A stretch of DNA of 64,000 bases from Rhodobacter viridis (GCF_003217355.1 NZ_QJTK01000001.1:612059-676058); one strand, 5' to 3'; shown: positions 45,262 through 54,592, numbered from the stretch's first letter. The notes: generated from the letters alone by a model not told the origin. Numbers and translations: made by a program.

Positions 45262-45705
45262 TCAACGACGCTCGGGACGCGGGCCGCGATCTTCGCGGGG
45301 GCCACGATCTTCGCGCGGGCCACGGGGGCCACGGTCGCCACGATCACCGCGGTCGCCACGCTCTTCGCGGTCGCCACGGTCGTCACGCTTCTGCATCTGC
45401 ACCGAGGGGCCCTCGTCATGGGCGTCGACCTTGATGGTCAGAACGCGCATCACGTCGTCGTGCAGACGGGCGAGACGCTCCATCTCCTGCACGGCGGCCG
45501 AGGGCGCGTCGGTGCGCAGGAAGCCGTAGTGGCCCTTGCGGTTCTTGTTGATCTTGTAGGCCATGGTTTTCACGCCCCAGTATTCGGTGCCGAGGATCTT
45601 GCCCCCGTTGTCACCGATCACGGTCGAGAAATGTTCGATCAGGCCTTCGGCCTGCGCGTTGGAAAGGTCCTGACGCGCAATGAGGACATGCTCGTAAAGC
45701 GGCAT
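45262..45705 (-). CDS. rpsF: 30S ribosomal protein S6 with charged repeat tail
   Basis: S6 of 147 residues. Residues 1-100 form the normal S6 fold (YEHVLIARQDLSNAQAEGL, MAYKINKNRKGHYGFL). Residues 107-147 are a low-complexity tail of Arg, Asp, Gly and Glu built from GDRGDRG and PREDRGP repeats, encoded by repeated CGTGGCGACC-like DNA. E. coli S6 also has a modified acidic tail, but this Arg-rich form differs. AGGAG precedes ATG 45705. Confidence 0.96.
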   Translation of the reverse strand: MPLYEHVLIARQDLSNAQAEGLIEHFSTVIGDNGGKILGTEYWGVKTMAYKINKNRKGHYGFLRTDAPSAAVQEMERLARLHDDVMRVLTIKVDAHDEGPSVQMQKRDDRGDREERGDRGDRGDRGPRGPREDRGPREDRGPRPERR

Positions 45706-45804
45706 GTAGGCTCCTGTTTCACAAGGCGGCTTCATAGGGGGCCAAGACTTCCGCAGCCCACCACGAGAGGCGTCGCCGGTTCATATCATGGCGGAAGTCA
45801 GGGG

Positions 45805-45833
45805 CTTCTAGGCGGTCGGCCCCCGCAATGCAA
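45805..45833 (-). promoter_or_regulatory. Candidate promoter of rpsF-rpsR-rplI
   Basis: On the minus strand CTTGCAT (-35, TTGCAT at 45828-45833) and TAGAAG (-10, 45805-45810) are 17 bases apart, about 100 bases before the rpsF start. The CTTG ... TAGA form is common for alphaproteobacterial ribosomal promoters. Confidence 0.45.
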
Positions 45834-45857
45834 GCGAAATCCCCGGGAAACCAAGGG

Positions 45858-46748
45858 TTATTTCCGCGCCGCCAGCACGATCCCGGTCAGGATCAGGCCG
45901 AAGCCCGCCGCATGATAAAGGCGCAGCGGCTCATGCAGCAGCGCCGCCGACAGGATCGCGCCATAGACCGGCAGCAGGTGGATGAACTGCCCCGCCCTTG
46001 CCGGACCCGCCATCTCCACCGCCTTCGTGTAGAAGAGATAGGCCAGGACCGAGGGCACGATGCCGATATAGACCAGCGCCGCGATCGAGGCGGGCGTCCA
46101 GACCGGCACCCGGCCCGAGGCGATCTCGAAGGCCAGAAACGGTGCAAGGATCGGCAGCGCCAAAGCGATCTGCACCGCCAGCAGGCCGATCCGGTTCACC
46201 TCGGGTGGGAAGAGCTTCAAGCCCATCGTGTAAAGCGCCCAGGCGACCATCGCGGCAAAGATGATCAGATCGCCGCGCTCGAAGTTCAGCGCCACCAGAT
46301 TGTCGACCGAGCCCTTGAGGATCACCACCGCAACCCCGGCGGTCGAGACGAAAAGCCCAAGGATCGCCCAAAGACCGAGCCTCTGCCCCCAGAACATCGC
46401 CCCCAAGGCCATGATCAAGAGCGGAATGGTGGAATTCAAGAGCATCCCGTTCGTCGCGGTCGAGGTCTGCAGCCCCCAATAGACGAGCGAATTGAACGCC
46501 GCGACGCCGGGCAAGGTCAGCAGCAGGATCCGGCCGAAATAGCGCCGGTAGAGCGGAAAATCGCGGCGCAGATGCGGCCAGGCGAAGGGCAGCAGCGCCA
46601 CGAGCGCGATCGACCAGCGCCCGAAGGACAGCGCGACCGGGGGCAACTCGCCGCGCGAGGCCCGCGCGACGATGAAGTTTCCGGCCCAGAAGAGCGGCGG
46701 CAGAGCCAGCACCGCCCAAAGCTTCCAGCCGCCTTTCGTCTCGCTCAT
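45858..46748 (-). CDS. DMT-superfamily (EamA) inner-membrane transporter
   Basis: A 296-residue ten-helix EamA exporter: WAVLALPPLFWAGNFIVARA in helix 1, FNSLVYWGLQTSTATNGMLL in the first repeat and MAGPARAGQFIHLLPVYGAI in the second. It is a paralogue family member of the transporter at the left end of the window. The substrate is unknown. It stands alone between the ribosomal operon and the patatin-like gene. Confidence 0.85.
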   Translation of the reverse strand: MSETKGGWKLWAVLALPPLFWAGNFIVARASRGELPPVALSFGRWSIALVALLPFAWPHLRRDFPLYRRYFGRILLLTLPGVAAFNSLVYWGLQTSTATNGMLLNSTIPLLIMALGAMFWGQRLGLWAILGLFVSTAGVAVVILKGSVDNLVALNFERGDLIIFAAMVAWALYTMGLKLFPPEVNRIGLLAVQIALALPILAPFLAFEIASGRVPVWTPASIAALVYIGIVPSVLAYLFYTKAVEMAGPARAGQFIHLLPVYGAILSAALLHEPLRLYHAAGFGLILTGIVLAARK

Positions 46749-46809
46749 CCCCGCCTCCCGCGCTTTGGCCTTGGTTTGGGCCGAAATGGCGGCGGGGGCA
46801 AGGGGCGTG

Positions 46810-48264
46810 CTAGGCCACGGGGATCAGATCGCCCGCAAAGGCGGTGCGGGCAAGCGCGCGGGCATCTTCGAAGACCTCCATGCTTTCAAAGACATAGTCG
46901 AAGAAGCTGCGTTGCGTCTCGACCTCGATCTCGTAGATGTCGATGGGGCTGAAGCGCGGATCGCAGATCACCCCCTCCTTGATCCAGCGGTTCACCATCA
47001 CCATCCGGTCGCGTTCGGCGTGATAGATGCCGTTGAACGCCACCTCGGTCTTCAGGTCTTCGAGCGCGGGTTTGCTTGTCGGCAGATCGCCGAGCCAGGT
47101 GCGGTTGACCGGCCGCACCACGAAGATGCTCTTGGCGGCCGAGAGTTCGCTCAGGATGATCGGCCGGTAATAGACGCCGTCGATCGCGGTGAAGTCACCC
47201 TCGAAGCCGTATTCATAAAGCCAGAGCCCGTCACGCACCGCCTCGGGGGTGATTTCCTTGTAGACCGTGTGGCTGCGGTAGGGCTTGCGATCGCCCGGCT
47301 CGATGCCGATCTGCGCCTGCGCCGAGGGATTGATATGCACGTATTCGGTGCCGGTGCGCGGATCGAAGCTGTTGAACAGGATGCCGATTCCGGTGGCGTT
47401 GAAGGCATCGGAAATCTTTTCGAAGAAGCTTTCGTCAAACAGCGGCACCAGCGTCCGCGCGGGCACGAGGCTCGCCATTTCGCGCAGGTAGAAGACATCG
47501 CCGCGGCTGCGCGAAATGCTGTCGAGACAGGCCGAGACATTCTGCATCATGTCGATCGGCCATTCGAAGAACGAGGGCCGGAACACCCCGCTTTTGCCAT
47601 ACATCGCCAGATGCATCAGATCGGCGTCGCGCTGCCCGAAGGGCTGCTGCTCGGCGATCGCATCGGCCAGCTGCGTCTCCAGATCGTCGCCGCCCGCCTC
47701 GAGCGCGCGCAGGTAAAGATAGACCCAGTAGATCTGCCCCGAGGTGCAGGAAATCGCGCGCGGATGCACGCCGCCCTCCAGCGCCGCCTGCAGGAAGCCC
47801 GCGCCATGCGCATTGTTGCCCGCAAGCCCGCCAAGCGCGAAGGCGACATCGGTTTCCGAGGTTTTCATGACCTTTTCCAGCACCGGCTCCGGGGCGGGTT
47901 TCGCGCCGCTTTCGGATTTCGAGGGCGCGGCGGGTTTCGGCTTTGCCGCGGCGTCCTTGGCGGCGTCCTTGGCCGCTTCCTCCTTCGCGGCCGCGTCCTG
48001 CGCAGCAGCGGCGGCGGCGGTCTCCCGGGCGGCGGCCTCCTGCGCGGCCACCTCGCTTGCCGCGGCACGGGCTGCAGCCTCTTTCGCCACCGCTTCCTTG
48101 GCGGCGACTTCCTTTGCCTTTGCCTCTTTCTCGGCCGCCTCTTTGGCAGCCGCCTCTTTCTCGGCGGCGTCCTTCAGCGCCGGATCGGCAGCGGGCTCGG
48201 TCGGAGCGGCCGGGTTCGCGGCCGCCTCGGTCTGCGTCTGATCCTTTGGTGTCTGCTCGTCCAT
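46810..48264 (-). CDS. Patatin-like protein with long Ala/Lys/Glu-rich N-terminal region
   Basis: A 484-residue protein. Residues 1-127 are almost only Ala, Lys, Glu, Pro and Asp (KEAAAKEAAEKEAKAKEVAA), predicted as a long helix followed by a Lys/Pro linker. From about residue 137 a patatin-type fold seems present: VAFALGGLAGNNAHGAGFLQ (oxyanion loop), ISCTSGQIYW with a candidate nucleophile S175, and a later AIDGVYYRP Asp-Gly. The elbow reads C-T-S-G-Q, not the usual G-x-S-x-G, so lipase activity is uncertain. No signal peptide seen. Confidence 0.65.
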   Translation of the reverse strand: MDEQTPKDQTQTEAAANPAAPTEPAADPALKDAAEKEAAAKEAAEKEAKAKEVAAKEAVAKEAAARAAASEVAAQEAAARETAAAAAAQDAAAKEEAAKDAAKDAAAKPKPAAPSKSESGAKPAPEPVLEKVMKTSETDVAFALGGLAGNNAHGAGFLQAALEGGVHPRAISCTSGQIYWVYLYLRALEAGGDDLETQLADAIAEQQPFGQRDADLMHLAMYGKSGVFRPSFFEWPIDMMQNVSACLDSISRSRGDVFYLREMASLVPARTLVPLFDESFFEKISDAFNATGIGILFNSFDPRTGTEYVHINPSAQAQIGIEPGDRKPYRSHTVYKEITPEAVRDGLWLYEYGFEGDFTAIDGVYYRPIILSELSAAKSIFVVRPVNRTWLGDLPTSKPALEDLKTEVAFNGIYHAERDRMVMVNRWIKEGVICDPRFSPIDIYEIEVETQRSFFDYVFESMEVFEDARALARTAFAGDLIPVA

Positions 48265-48402
48265 CGTGTCCCCCTGCAGGCATGCACACCCAGTTTCACC
48301 CGCGTCGCGCCGATTCCAGCCCGAACGCGATATCGCATAGGTTGAGTGTATCGCTGCCGTGCAGAAAAGTCACCTTCGCAGTTGCAGCATTTTCATGACA
48401 GC

Positions 48403-49800
48403 TCAGCCGACAAGCGCCTGCACGATCCGCGCGAGCCGGGTGGCAAGCGTGCCATAGGGCGGCATCAGCGGGTCGAGAACGGCAAAACGGTTCTCAAGCA
48501 CCGGCTTTTCATGGGAAAAAGCTTGGAACCCCCAATGCCCATGCGCCGCGCCAAGACCGGAATTGCCCACCCCGCCGAACGGCAGATTGAGGTGGAGGAA
48601 ATGCGCCAGCGTCACATTCACCCCCACCGCGCCCGAGGTCGTCGCCCGGCAGACCCGCGAAATCAGCGCCCGGTCGCGGGCAAAGACGTAAAGCGCGAGC
48701 GGTTTTTCCCCCGCTTCGATCCCCGCCAGAACGGTGTCGAGATCGTCATAGGCGATCACCGGCAGGACCGGGCCGAAGATCTCCTCGCGCATCAGGCTCG
48801 CGGTTTCGGGCACGTTCGAAAGCACCGTCGGCGCCAGATAACGACTGGCGGCCTCGGCATCGCCGCCCGCGATCACCTGCGCCCCCTGCCCCACGGCCTC
48901 GCTCACCATCGCGCGCAGCCGCTCGAAATGCTTCGCACCGATCAGCCGCGCGAAACTGCGCGAGGTCTGCGGATTGGCGCCATACATCCGCGCGATTTCC
49001 GCCCGCAGCGCCTTGGCAAAGGCATCTTGCTGCGCCCGCGGCACGAAGACATGATCGGGCGCGATACAGGTCTGACCCGCATTGGCGAACTTGCCCCAGG
49101 CCACCATCCGCGCCGCCTTTTTCAGATCGGCATCGGGGCCAAGGAGGACGGGCGACTTGCCGCCCAGCTCCAGCGTGACCGAGGCCAGCGTCTTCGCCGC
49201 CGCCGCCATCACCACCTTGCCCACCGCAGGCGAGCCGGTGAAGAAGATATGGTCAAAGGGCTGCGCCAGAAGATCGGTCGAAGTCTCGATGCCGCCTTCG
49301 ACGACCGCAACCAGATCGGCGGGCAGGCAGGCCGCGACAATCTTCGCGATCAGCGCCGAGGTGGCCGGGGCCATCTCGGAGGGTTTCACCACCGCCGCAT
49401 TGCCCGCGGCGATCGCGCTGACCAAAGGTCCCAGCGCCAGACACAGGGGATAGTTCCACGGCGCGATGATCAGCACCGTGCCTTTCGGCTCGGGCCGGAT
49501 CGTCGCCCGCGTGCCGATCATCGACAGCGTCGGGCGCACCCGGCGCACCCGCGCCCAAGCCTTCAGATGCCGCGCGGAATGGCGGATCTCCGACAGGATC
49601 GGGATGATCTCGGAAATCCGCACCTCGACCGCGGGCTTGCCCAGATCGGCGGCCAAAGCAGCCATGATCTCGGCCTCGCGGGCGCGGATCTCCGCGGCAA
49701 GGCGCTTCAGCACCGCGCGGCGCTTTTGCAGCGTGAACTCGATACGCCGCCGGGCGTCGCCCGCACTCAGACGCGCATAGGCCTCGGCGGCGGCACTCAT
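48403..49800 (-). CDS. Aldehyde dehydrogenase (NAD(P)-dependent)
   Basis: A 465-residue class 3-like ALDH. Motifs: IIAPWNYPLCLALGPLVSAI, the NAD fold FFTGSPAVGKVVM, catalytic Glu in TLELGGKSPVLL and nucleophile Cys in FANAGQTCIAPDH. A C-terminal hydrophobic segment (MPPYGTLATRLARIVQALVG) resembles fatty aldehyde or coniferyl aldehyde dehydrogenases. It overlaps the FAH-family gene by four bases (ATGA), so the two act together, but the substrate is not evident. Confidence 0.92.
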   Translation of the reverse strand: MSAAAEAYARLSAGDARRRIEFTLQKRRAVLKRLAAEIRAREAEIMAALAADLGKPAVEVRISEIIPILSEIRHSARHLKAWARVRRVRPTLSMIGTRATIRPEPKGTVLIIAPWNYPLCLALGPLVSAIAAGNAAVVKPSEMAPATSALIAKIVAACLPADLVAVVEGGIETSTDLLAQPFDHIFFTGSPAVGKVVMAAAAKTLASVTLELGGKSPVLLGPDADLKKAARMVAWGKFANAGQTCIAPDHVFVPRAQQDAFAKALRAEIARMYGANPQTSRSFARLIGAKHFERLRAMVSEAVGQGAQVIAGGDAEAASRYLAPTVLSNVPETASLMREEIFGPVLPVIAYDDLDTVLAGIEAGEKPLALYVFARDRALISRVCRATTSGAVGVNVTLAHFLHLNLPFGGVGNSGLGAAHGHWGFQAFSHEKPVLENRFAVLDPLMPPYGTLATRLARIVQALVG

Positions 49801-50639
49801 GCCTGCACCACGACCTGGCGCTGCGAGCCAAGCCCGGTGATCCCAAGCTCGATCACATCGCCCGGACGCAGGAACTTCGGCGGCCTCGATCCCATGCCGA
49901 CGCCGGGCGGCGTGCCGGTGGTGATGATGTCGCCGGGTTCCAGCGTCATGAACTGGCTCAGGTAATGCACGAGGAAGGCCACGCCATAAACCATCGTCGC
50001 CGTGGTCCCGGTCTGGCGCCGCACGCCATTCACATTCAGCCACAGATCAAGCGCCTGCGGATCCTTGATCTCGTCCTTGGTCACCAGCCACGGACCGAGC
50101 GGCGCAAAGGTGTCATGGCTCTTGCCCTTCACCCATTGCCCCGAGCGTTCGATCTGGAAGCCGCGTTCGGACACATCGTTGCAGATCATGTAGCCCGCGA
50201 CGTGATCCATCGCGTCTTCAAGGCTCACATATTTCGCCCGCGTGCCGATGACGAAGGCCAGCTCCACCTCCCAGTCGAGCTTTTCCGAGCCGCGCGGGCA
50301 TTCCACATCATCATCCGGCCCGCAGATCGACGAGGTCGCCTTCATGAAGACCACGGGCTCCGGCGGCACGGTCAGACCGGCCTCCTCGGCGTGATCGGCG
50401 TAATTCAGCCCGATCGCGATCAGCTTGCCCGTCCCCGCGACCGGAGCGCCCAGCCGCGCGCCTTCGGGCACGATCGGCAGCTTGCCCGCATCCGTCCAAA
50501 AGAGTTTCGACAGGCCTTCGTCGCTCAGCGCCTTGCCATCGATATCGCGCACCACACGGGACAGATCACGGATCGTGCCGTCGACGTGCAGGAGACCGGG
50601 CCTTTCCGCGCCCTTTGCTCCATACCGAACCAGTTTCAT
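49797..50639 (-). CDS. Fumarylacetoacetate hydrolase family protein
   Basis: A 280-residue FAH-fold enzyme. Metal and active-site regions are visible: GLNYADHAEEAG, KATSSICGPDD, the acidic DWEVELAFVIG (metal ligands), GYMICNDVSERGFQ and the C-terminal GDIITTGTPPGVGMG. Such enzymes hydrolyse or decarboxylate 2-keto-acid intermediates of sugar or aromatic breakdown; ureidoglycolate lyase-type annotations are common and often unverified. GGGAG precedes ATG 50639. It lies after the frc terminator, coupled to the aldehyde dehydrogenase. Confidence 0.88.
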   Translation of the reverse strand: MKLVRYGAKGAERPGLLHVDGTIRDLSRVVRDIDGKALSDEGLSKLFWTDAGKLPIVPEGARLGAPVAGTGKLIAIGLNYADHAEEAGLTVPPEPVVFMKATSSICGPDDDVECPRGSEKLDWEVELAFVIGTRAKYVSLEDAMDHVAGYMICNDVSERGFQIERSGQWVKGKSHDTFAPLGPWLVTKDEIKDPQALDLWLNVNGVRRQTGTTATMVYGVAFLVHYLSQFMTLEPGDIITTGTPPGVGMGSRPPKFLRPGDVIELGITGLGSQRQVVVQA

Positions 50640-50727
50640 TCCAACTCCCGATATTCCATTCTGCCGTCTCGAAGCTTCGGCGCAGACGCACAATCTGCGA
50701 TAGCAACACGGGCCAGAGCAAGAGAAA

Positions 50728-50747
50728 GCCCGGGGTTCCCCCCGGGC
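50728..50747 (-). terminator. Rho-independent terminator of frcBCA
   Basis: On the minus strand stem GCCCGGGG / CCCCGGGC with loop GGAA followed by TTTCTCTTG, 27 bases after the frcA stop. It separates the importer from the FAH/ALDH pair. Confidence 0.82.
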
Positions 50748-50774
50748 AAGGTGCAGTGCTTTTTGTCGCAGGGG

Positions 50775-51548
50775 TCAGGCAGCCTCGGCTCCTTCCGGCA
50801 GCTTCGCGCCGGTCATGAAGGCGACGGCATCCGACATCGTGTATTGCTTCGGATCGATGACGCAAAGACGCCGCCCAAGCCGGTGGATATGGATGCGGTC
50901 GGCAACCTCGAAGACATGCGGCATGTTGTGGGAAATCAAGATGATCGGGATGCCGCGGGCCTTCACGTCGAGGATCAGCTCCAGCACCCGGCGGCTTTCC
51001 TTGACACCAAGGGCCGCGGTCGGTTCGTCAAGGATGATCACCTTCGAGCCGAAGGCCGCCGCGCGCGCCACCGCGACGCCTTGCCGCTGCCCGCCCGAGA
51101 GGGATTCCACCGCCTGATTGATGTCCTGAATCGTCATCAGACCAAGCTCGGACAGCTTCTCCCGGGCGATCCGCTCCATCTGCGGGCGATCGAGCATGCG
51201 GAACAGCTTGCCCATCATACCGGGGCGGCGCAGCTCGCGGCCCATGAACATGTTGTCGGCAATCGAGAGCGCAGGCGACATCGCCAGCGTCTGATAGACC
51301 GTCTCGATCCCCTTCGCCCGCGCATCAAGGGGCGAGGCGAAGTTGATCGGCTGGCCCTCGAGCCGGATCTCGCCCTCATCTGGAATAACTGCGCCCGACA
51401 AGGCCTTGATGAGCGTCGATTTTCCCGCCCCGTTGTCGCCGATCACGGCGAGGATCTCGCCCGGATACAGTTCAAAGTCGCAATGATCGAGCGCGGTGAC
51501 CTTGCCGTAGCGTTTCGTCAGACCGCGTGCCGTCAGAATGGGATCCAT
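50775..51548 (-). CDS. frcA: Sugar ABC transporter ATP-binding protein (FrcA-like)
   Basis: A 257-residue ATPase with Walker A GDNGAGKST, signature SLSGGQRQGVAVARA, Walker B KVIILDEPTAAL and switch His in LISHNM. It has a single ATPase domain, as in the Sinorhizobium fructose importer, unlike the double-domain RbsA type. Its start overlaps the permease stop by one base (TGATG), so translation is coupled. Works with FrcC and FrcB. Confidence 0.92.
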   Translation of the reverse strand: MDPILTARGLTKRYGKVTALDHCDFELYPGEILAVIGDNGAGKSTLIKALSGAVIPDEGEIRLEGQPINFASPLDARAKGIETVYQTLAMSPALSIADNMFMGRELRRPGMMGKLFRMLDRPQMERIAREKLSELGLMTIQDINQAVESLSGGQRQGVAVARAAAFGSKVIILDEPTAALGVKESRRVLELILDVKARGIPIILISHNMPHVFEVADRIHIHRLGRRLCVIDPKQYTMSDAVAFMTGAKLPEGAEAA

Positions 51549-52618
51549 CACGCCGCCGCCTTTCTGATCCATTGATCCACCGCGACCGCCGCGATGATGA
51601 GAGAGCCGATGAGAAGGAAGGTCCATTGCGGGTCGGTGCCATACATCCGCAGACCGAGCGTGAAGACGCCGACGATCAGCGCGCCGAACATCATCCCCAA
51701 AATCGAGCCGCGCCCACCGAAGAGCGAGATGCCGCCAATCACCACCGCGGTGATCGAGTTGATGTTTTCGAGCTGCGCCGAGGTCGGAGACACGGACCCA
51801 AGACGCCCGATCAGCGCCCAGCCCGCCAGCCCGCAGATGAGGCCCGAAATCGTGTAGACCGAAATCAGGATCGACTTGACCTTGACCCCCGCCAGTTCCG
51901 CCGCGTCCGGGTCATCGCCCACCGCATAGACATGGCGGCCAAAGGCGGTGTGGCGCAGGACATAGGCCAAGACCGCAACGATCGCGATCATCAGGATGGC
52001 GCCGAAGTTCAGAACCGCCCCGCCGATGCGGATCGTTTCGCCGAAGAATTGCAGGATCGGCGCCTTTTCCTCGATATCCTGCGCGCGGATCGTCTCGTTC
52101 GCGGAATAGATGAAATTCGCCGCCAGCACGATCTGCCACATGCCCAAGGTGACGATGAAGGGCGGCAGCTTCATCCGCGCCACCATCGTGCCGTTGAGGA
52201 ACCCGATGAACGTGCCCACGCCCAGCCCGCACAGCACCGAGATCGGCGCCGGGATGCCATAGCGAAAGGTGAATTGCCCCATGATCACCGAAGACAGAAC
52301 GGTGATCGCCCCCACAGACAGCTCGATCCCCGCGGTCATCACCACAAGCGTCTGCGCCGCACCGACGATGCCGGTGATCGCCACCTGTTGCAGGATCAGC
52401 GTCAGCGCATAGGCGGAAAAGAACTTGTGCCCCAGCAGCAGGCCAAAGCCGATGATCGAGGCCACCAGCACGATCAGCGGCACCAGCGCGGGCGTCTGGT
52501 GCAGCGCATATTGCAGCTTTTGCACTGGTGTCTTGGTCTCGGCGAATTCGGCAACCTTCGCAGGCGCCGCCTCGATCACCCTCTCGAAGCCCTGCGGCCC
52601 CCGTGTTTCACTTGCCAT
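51548..52618 (-). CDS. frcC: Sugar ABC transporter permease (FrcC-like)
   Basis: A 356-residue membrane protein with about ten helices of the BPD_transp_2 family: VVMTAGIELSVGAITVLSSV, AYVLRHTAFGRHVYAVGDDP (ATPase-contact loop) and GRGSILGMMFGALIVGVFTL. The N-terminal 40 residues are a cytoplasmic leader. ATG 52618 (MASETRGPQG) is chosen because GGGAGGAGAG precedes it. Second gene of frcBCA. Confidence 0.92.
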   Translation of the reverse strand: MASETRGPQGFERVIEAAPAKVAEFAETKTPVQKLQYALHQTPALVPLIVLVASIIGFGLLLGHKFFSAYALTLILQQVAITGIVGAAQTLVVMTAGIELSVGAITVLSSVIMGQFTFRYGIPAPISVLCGLGVGTFIGFLNGTMVARMKLPPFIVTLGMWQIVLAANFIYSANETIRAQDIEEKAPILQFFGETIRIGGAVLNFGAILMIAIVAVLAYVLRHTAFGRHVYAVGDDPDAAELAGVKVKSILISVYTISGLICGLAGWALIGRLGSVSPTSAQLENINSITAVVIGGISLFGGRGSILGMMFGALIVGVFTLGLRMYGTDPQWTFLLIGSLIIAAVAVDQWIRKAAA

Positions 52619-52709
52619 GCTCTCCTCCCGGCTGCCCAGCCACCCCCGGGCCGGGTGTGCGAAGGGGCGGCTGCCGCCGCCCCCTCCCGTTTCGCGAGTG
52701 GTGTTCGTC

Positions 52710-53729
52710 TCAGCCCCAGCAGATGCCAAGGCCCGCCTTGCTGTCGATCGAGGGCACGCCCTCGACCGGTTTGTCGGTGATCAGCTGCACGCCGGTGTCA
52801 AAAAAGGTCTTGCCCTCGGTCGCAGCGGGTTTGGTGCCGTCCTTGGCAAAGGCGGCGATCGCCTCGATGCCTTTCGAGGCCATCAGCATCGGATATTGCT
52901 GCGAGGTGGCGCCGATCACGCCGCCTTCGACGTTCTTCACGCCCGGGCAGCCGCCATCGACCGAGACGATCAGCGTGCCCTGATCCTTGCCGACGGCCTT
53001 CAGCGCTTCATAGGCGCCCGCCGCGGCCGGTTCGTTGATCGTATAGACGACGTTGATATCCGGGTCTTTCGCCAGAAGGTTCTCCATCGCCTTGCGGCCA
53101 CCTTCCTCGTTGCCGGCGGTCACGTCATGGCCGACGATGCGGGCGTCGGTCTCGTCGCCCCATTTGTTCGCATCGCCGAGATCAATGCCGAAGCCCTGCA
53201 GGAAGCCCTGATCGCGCAGCACGTCGACGGTGGGTTGTGACACGGCCAGATCGAGCATCGCAATCTTCGCATTGGCCGCCGCGTCGCCAAGGTTCGCCTT
53301 GGCCCATTGGCCAATCAAGAGCCCGGCCGAGAAGTTGTCGGTGGCGAAAGTCATGTCGGCCGCATCCATCGGATCGAGCGGCGTATCAAGCGCGATCACC
53401 AGAATCCCCGCCTCGCGCGCCTTTTGCACCGTGGGCACGATCGCCTTGGTGTCGGACGGCGTGATCAGAATGCCCTTGGCGCCATCGGCAATGCAGGTTT
53501 CGATCGCGGCGACCTGCGCTTCGTTGTCGCCATCCACCTTGCCCGCGTAGCTTTTCAGCGTGATCCCCAGCTTTTCCGCCTCGGCCTGCGCGCCTTCCTT
53601 CATCTTGACGAAGAAGGGGTTGGTGTCGGTCTTGGTGATCAGGCACGCGCCGGTTTCGGCGAAGGCCCCGCCCGCAAGGGCAGTCATGGCAACAGCCGAC
53701 GCCCCCAGCAGGGCCAGTTTGCGCATCAT
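52710..53729 (-). CDS. frcB: Sugar-binding protein of fructose-type ABC importer (FrcB-like)
   Basis: A 339-residue periplasmic binding protein: signal peptide [20 protein letters not shown] (cut near AFA-ET), then a type I fold. [56 protein letters not shown] and [13 protein letters not shown] are very close to FrcB of rhizobia, which binds fructose (also ribose and mannose). GGAGGAGAG precedes the double ATG. First gene of the operon, divergent from the HAD hydrolase gene. Confidence 0.93.
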   Translation of the reverse strand: MMRKLALLGASAVAMTALAGGAFAETGACLITKTDTNPFFVKMKEGAQAEAEKLGITLKSYAGKVDGDNEAQVAAIETCIADGAKGILITPSDTKAIVPTVQKAREAGILVIALDTPLDPMDAADMTFATDNFSAGLLIGQWAKANLGDAAANAKIAMLDLAVSQPTVDVLRDQGFLQGFGIDLGDANKWGDETDARIVGHDVTAGNEEGGRKAMENLLAKDPDINVVYTINEPAAAGAYEALKAVGKDQGTLIVSVDGGCPGVKNVEGGVIGATSQQYPMLMASKGIEAIAAFAKDGTKPAATEGKTFFDTGVQLITDKPVEGVPSIDSKAGLGICWG

Positions 53730-53833
53730 CACGGTCTCTCCTCCCGTTTTTGCGTTTCGCGTTCGCGGCCCCTCCTCCGGGGCTCTGCTCGAACTTTGGC
53801 GCGAGTCGGCGCTTCGGTCAATAGATAACTCAT

Positions 53834-53863
53834 GTTGATTTATTATTTGATAGCGCAATCAAC
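53834..53863. promoter_or_regulatory. AT-rich operator candidate between frcB and the polyol cluster
   Basis: GTTGATT (53834-53840) and AATCAAC (53857-53863) are inverted repeats, and inside them TTGATAGCGCAATCAA (53847-53862) is a 16-base palindrome with one mismatch, of the kind bound by LacI-type sugar repressors. The stretch is strikingly AT-rich for this genome. Confidence 0.5.
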
Positions 53864-53920
53864 CCGCCCCCTTTTCCGCAGGTCGCGAAGCCGCTAGGCT
53901 TGCCCCCGGAAGGAGCCCCC

Positions 53921-54592
53921 ATGTTCGATCTGATCATCTTCGACTGCGACGGCGTGCTGATCGACAGCGAGATCATCTCGGCACAGATGCTGATTGCGGA
54001 ACTCGCGCTGAATGGCGTCGAGATCGATCTGGATTACGTGGCGACGCATTTTCTGGGCCGCTCCTATCCGACCGTGTTGAAACAGATCCGCACCGAATTC
54101 GGGCTGGATCTGCCCGCCGATTTCGAGGCGCGCTACCGCGAGCGGCTGCTCGCTGCCTTTGAACGCGAGATGAAGGTGATGCCCGGCGTGACCGAGTTGC
54201 TCGACCGCCTCGCCCTGCCCTGGTGCGTCGCCACCTCGTCGTCGCGCCCGCGGGCCGAGCGCTCGCTCGAAATTGCCGATCTTGCGCAACGGGTTGGCCC
54301 CCGGCTTTACACCGCAAGCCAGGTCGAGCGCGGCAAGCCCGCCCCGGATCTCTTCTTTCTCGCCGCCAGAGAGATGGGCACCGATCCCGCCCGCTGTCTG
54401 GTGATCGAGGACAGCCTGAACGGCATCCGCGCGGGGCTGGCCGCCGGCATGACGGTCTGGCGCTTCACCGGCGGCAGCCATCTGCGCGGCCGCGACCTGA
54501 CCCCGCCCGAGGATGCCCGCCCGGCCCTCGACTTCGACGATTTCGCCCGGTTCGAGACGCTTTGGCCCGGGTCCCTGCGCACAAAGACATGA
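53921..54592 (+). CDS. HAD-superfamily hydrolase (phosphatase-like)
   Basis: A 223-residue beta-phosphoglucomutase/phosphatase-type HAD enzyme. Motif I FDCDGVLIDSE, motif II VATSSSRPRAE, motif III Lys in GKPAPDLF and motif IV VIEDSLNGIRAG are all present. A phosphatase acting on a sugar or polyol phosphate is suggested by its position in the smo operon region. AAGGAGC precedes ATG 53921. It overlaps the regulator gene by four bases (ATGA). Confidence 0.9.
   Translation: MFDLIIFDCDGVLIDSEIISAQMLIAELALNGVEIDLDYVATHFLGRSYPTVLKQIRTEFGLDLPADFEARYRERLLAAFEREMKVMPGVTELLDRLALPWCVATSSSRPRAERSLEIADLAQRVGPRLYTASQVERGKPAPDLFFLAAREMGTDPARCLVIEDSLNGIRAGLAAGMTVWRFTGGSHLRGRDLTPPEDARPALDFDDFARFETLWPGSLRTKT

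Noticed and set aside
45262..45400. Possible CRISPR-like or tandem repeat array
   Set aside because: The short repeats are in-frame codons for the S6 Arg/Asp/Gly tail, with no spacers.
47865..48398. Arg/Pro-rich open frames over the patatin N-terminus
   Set aside because: Alternative-frame readings of a repetitive GCC/AAG stretch; the Ala/Lys/Glu frame has the start and continues into a recognisable domain.
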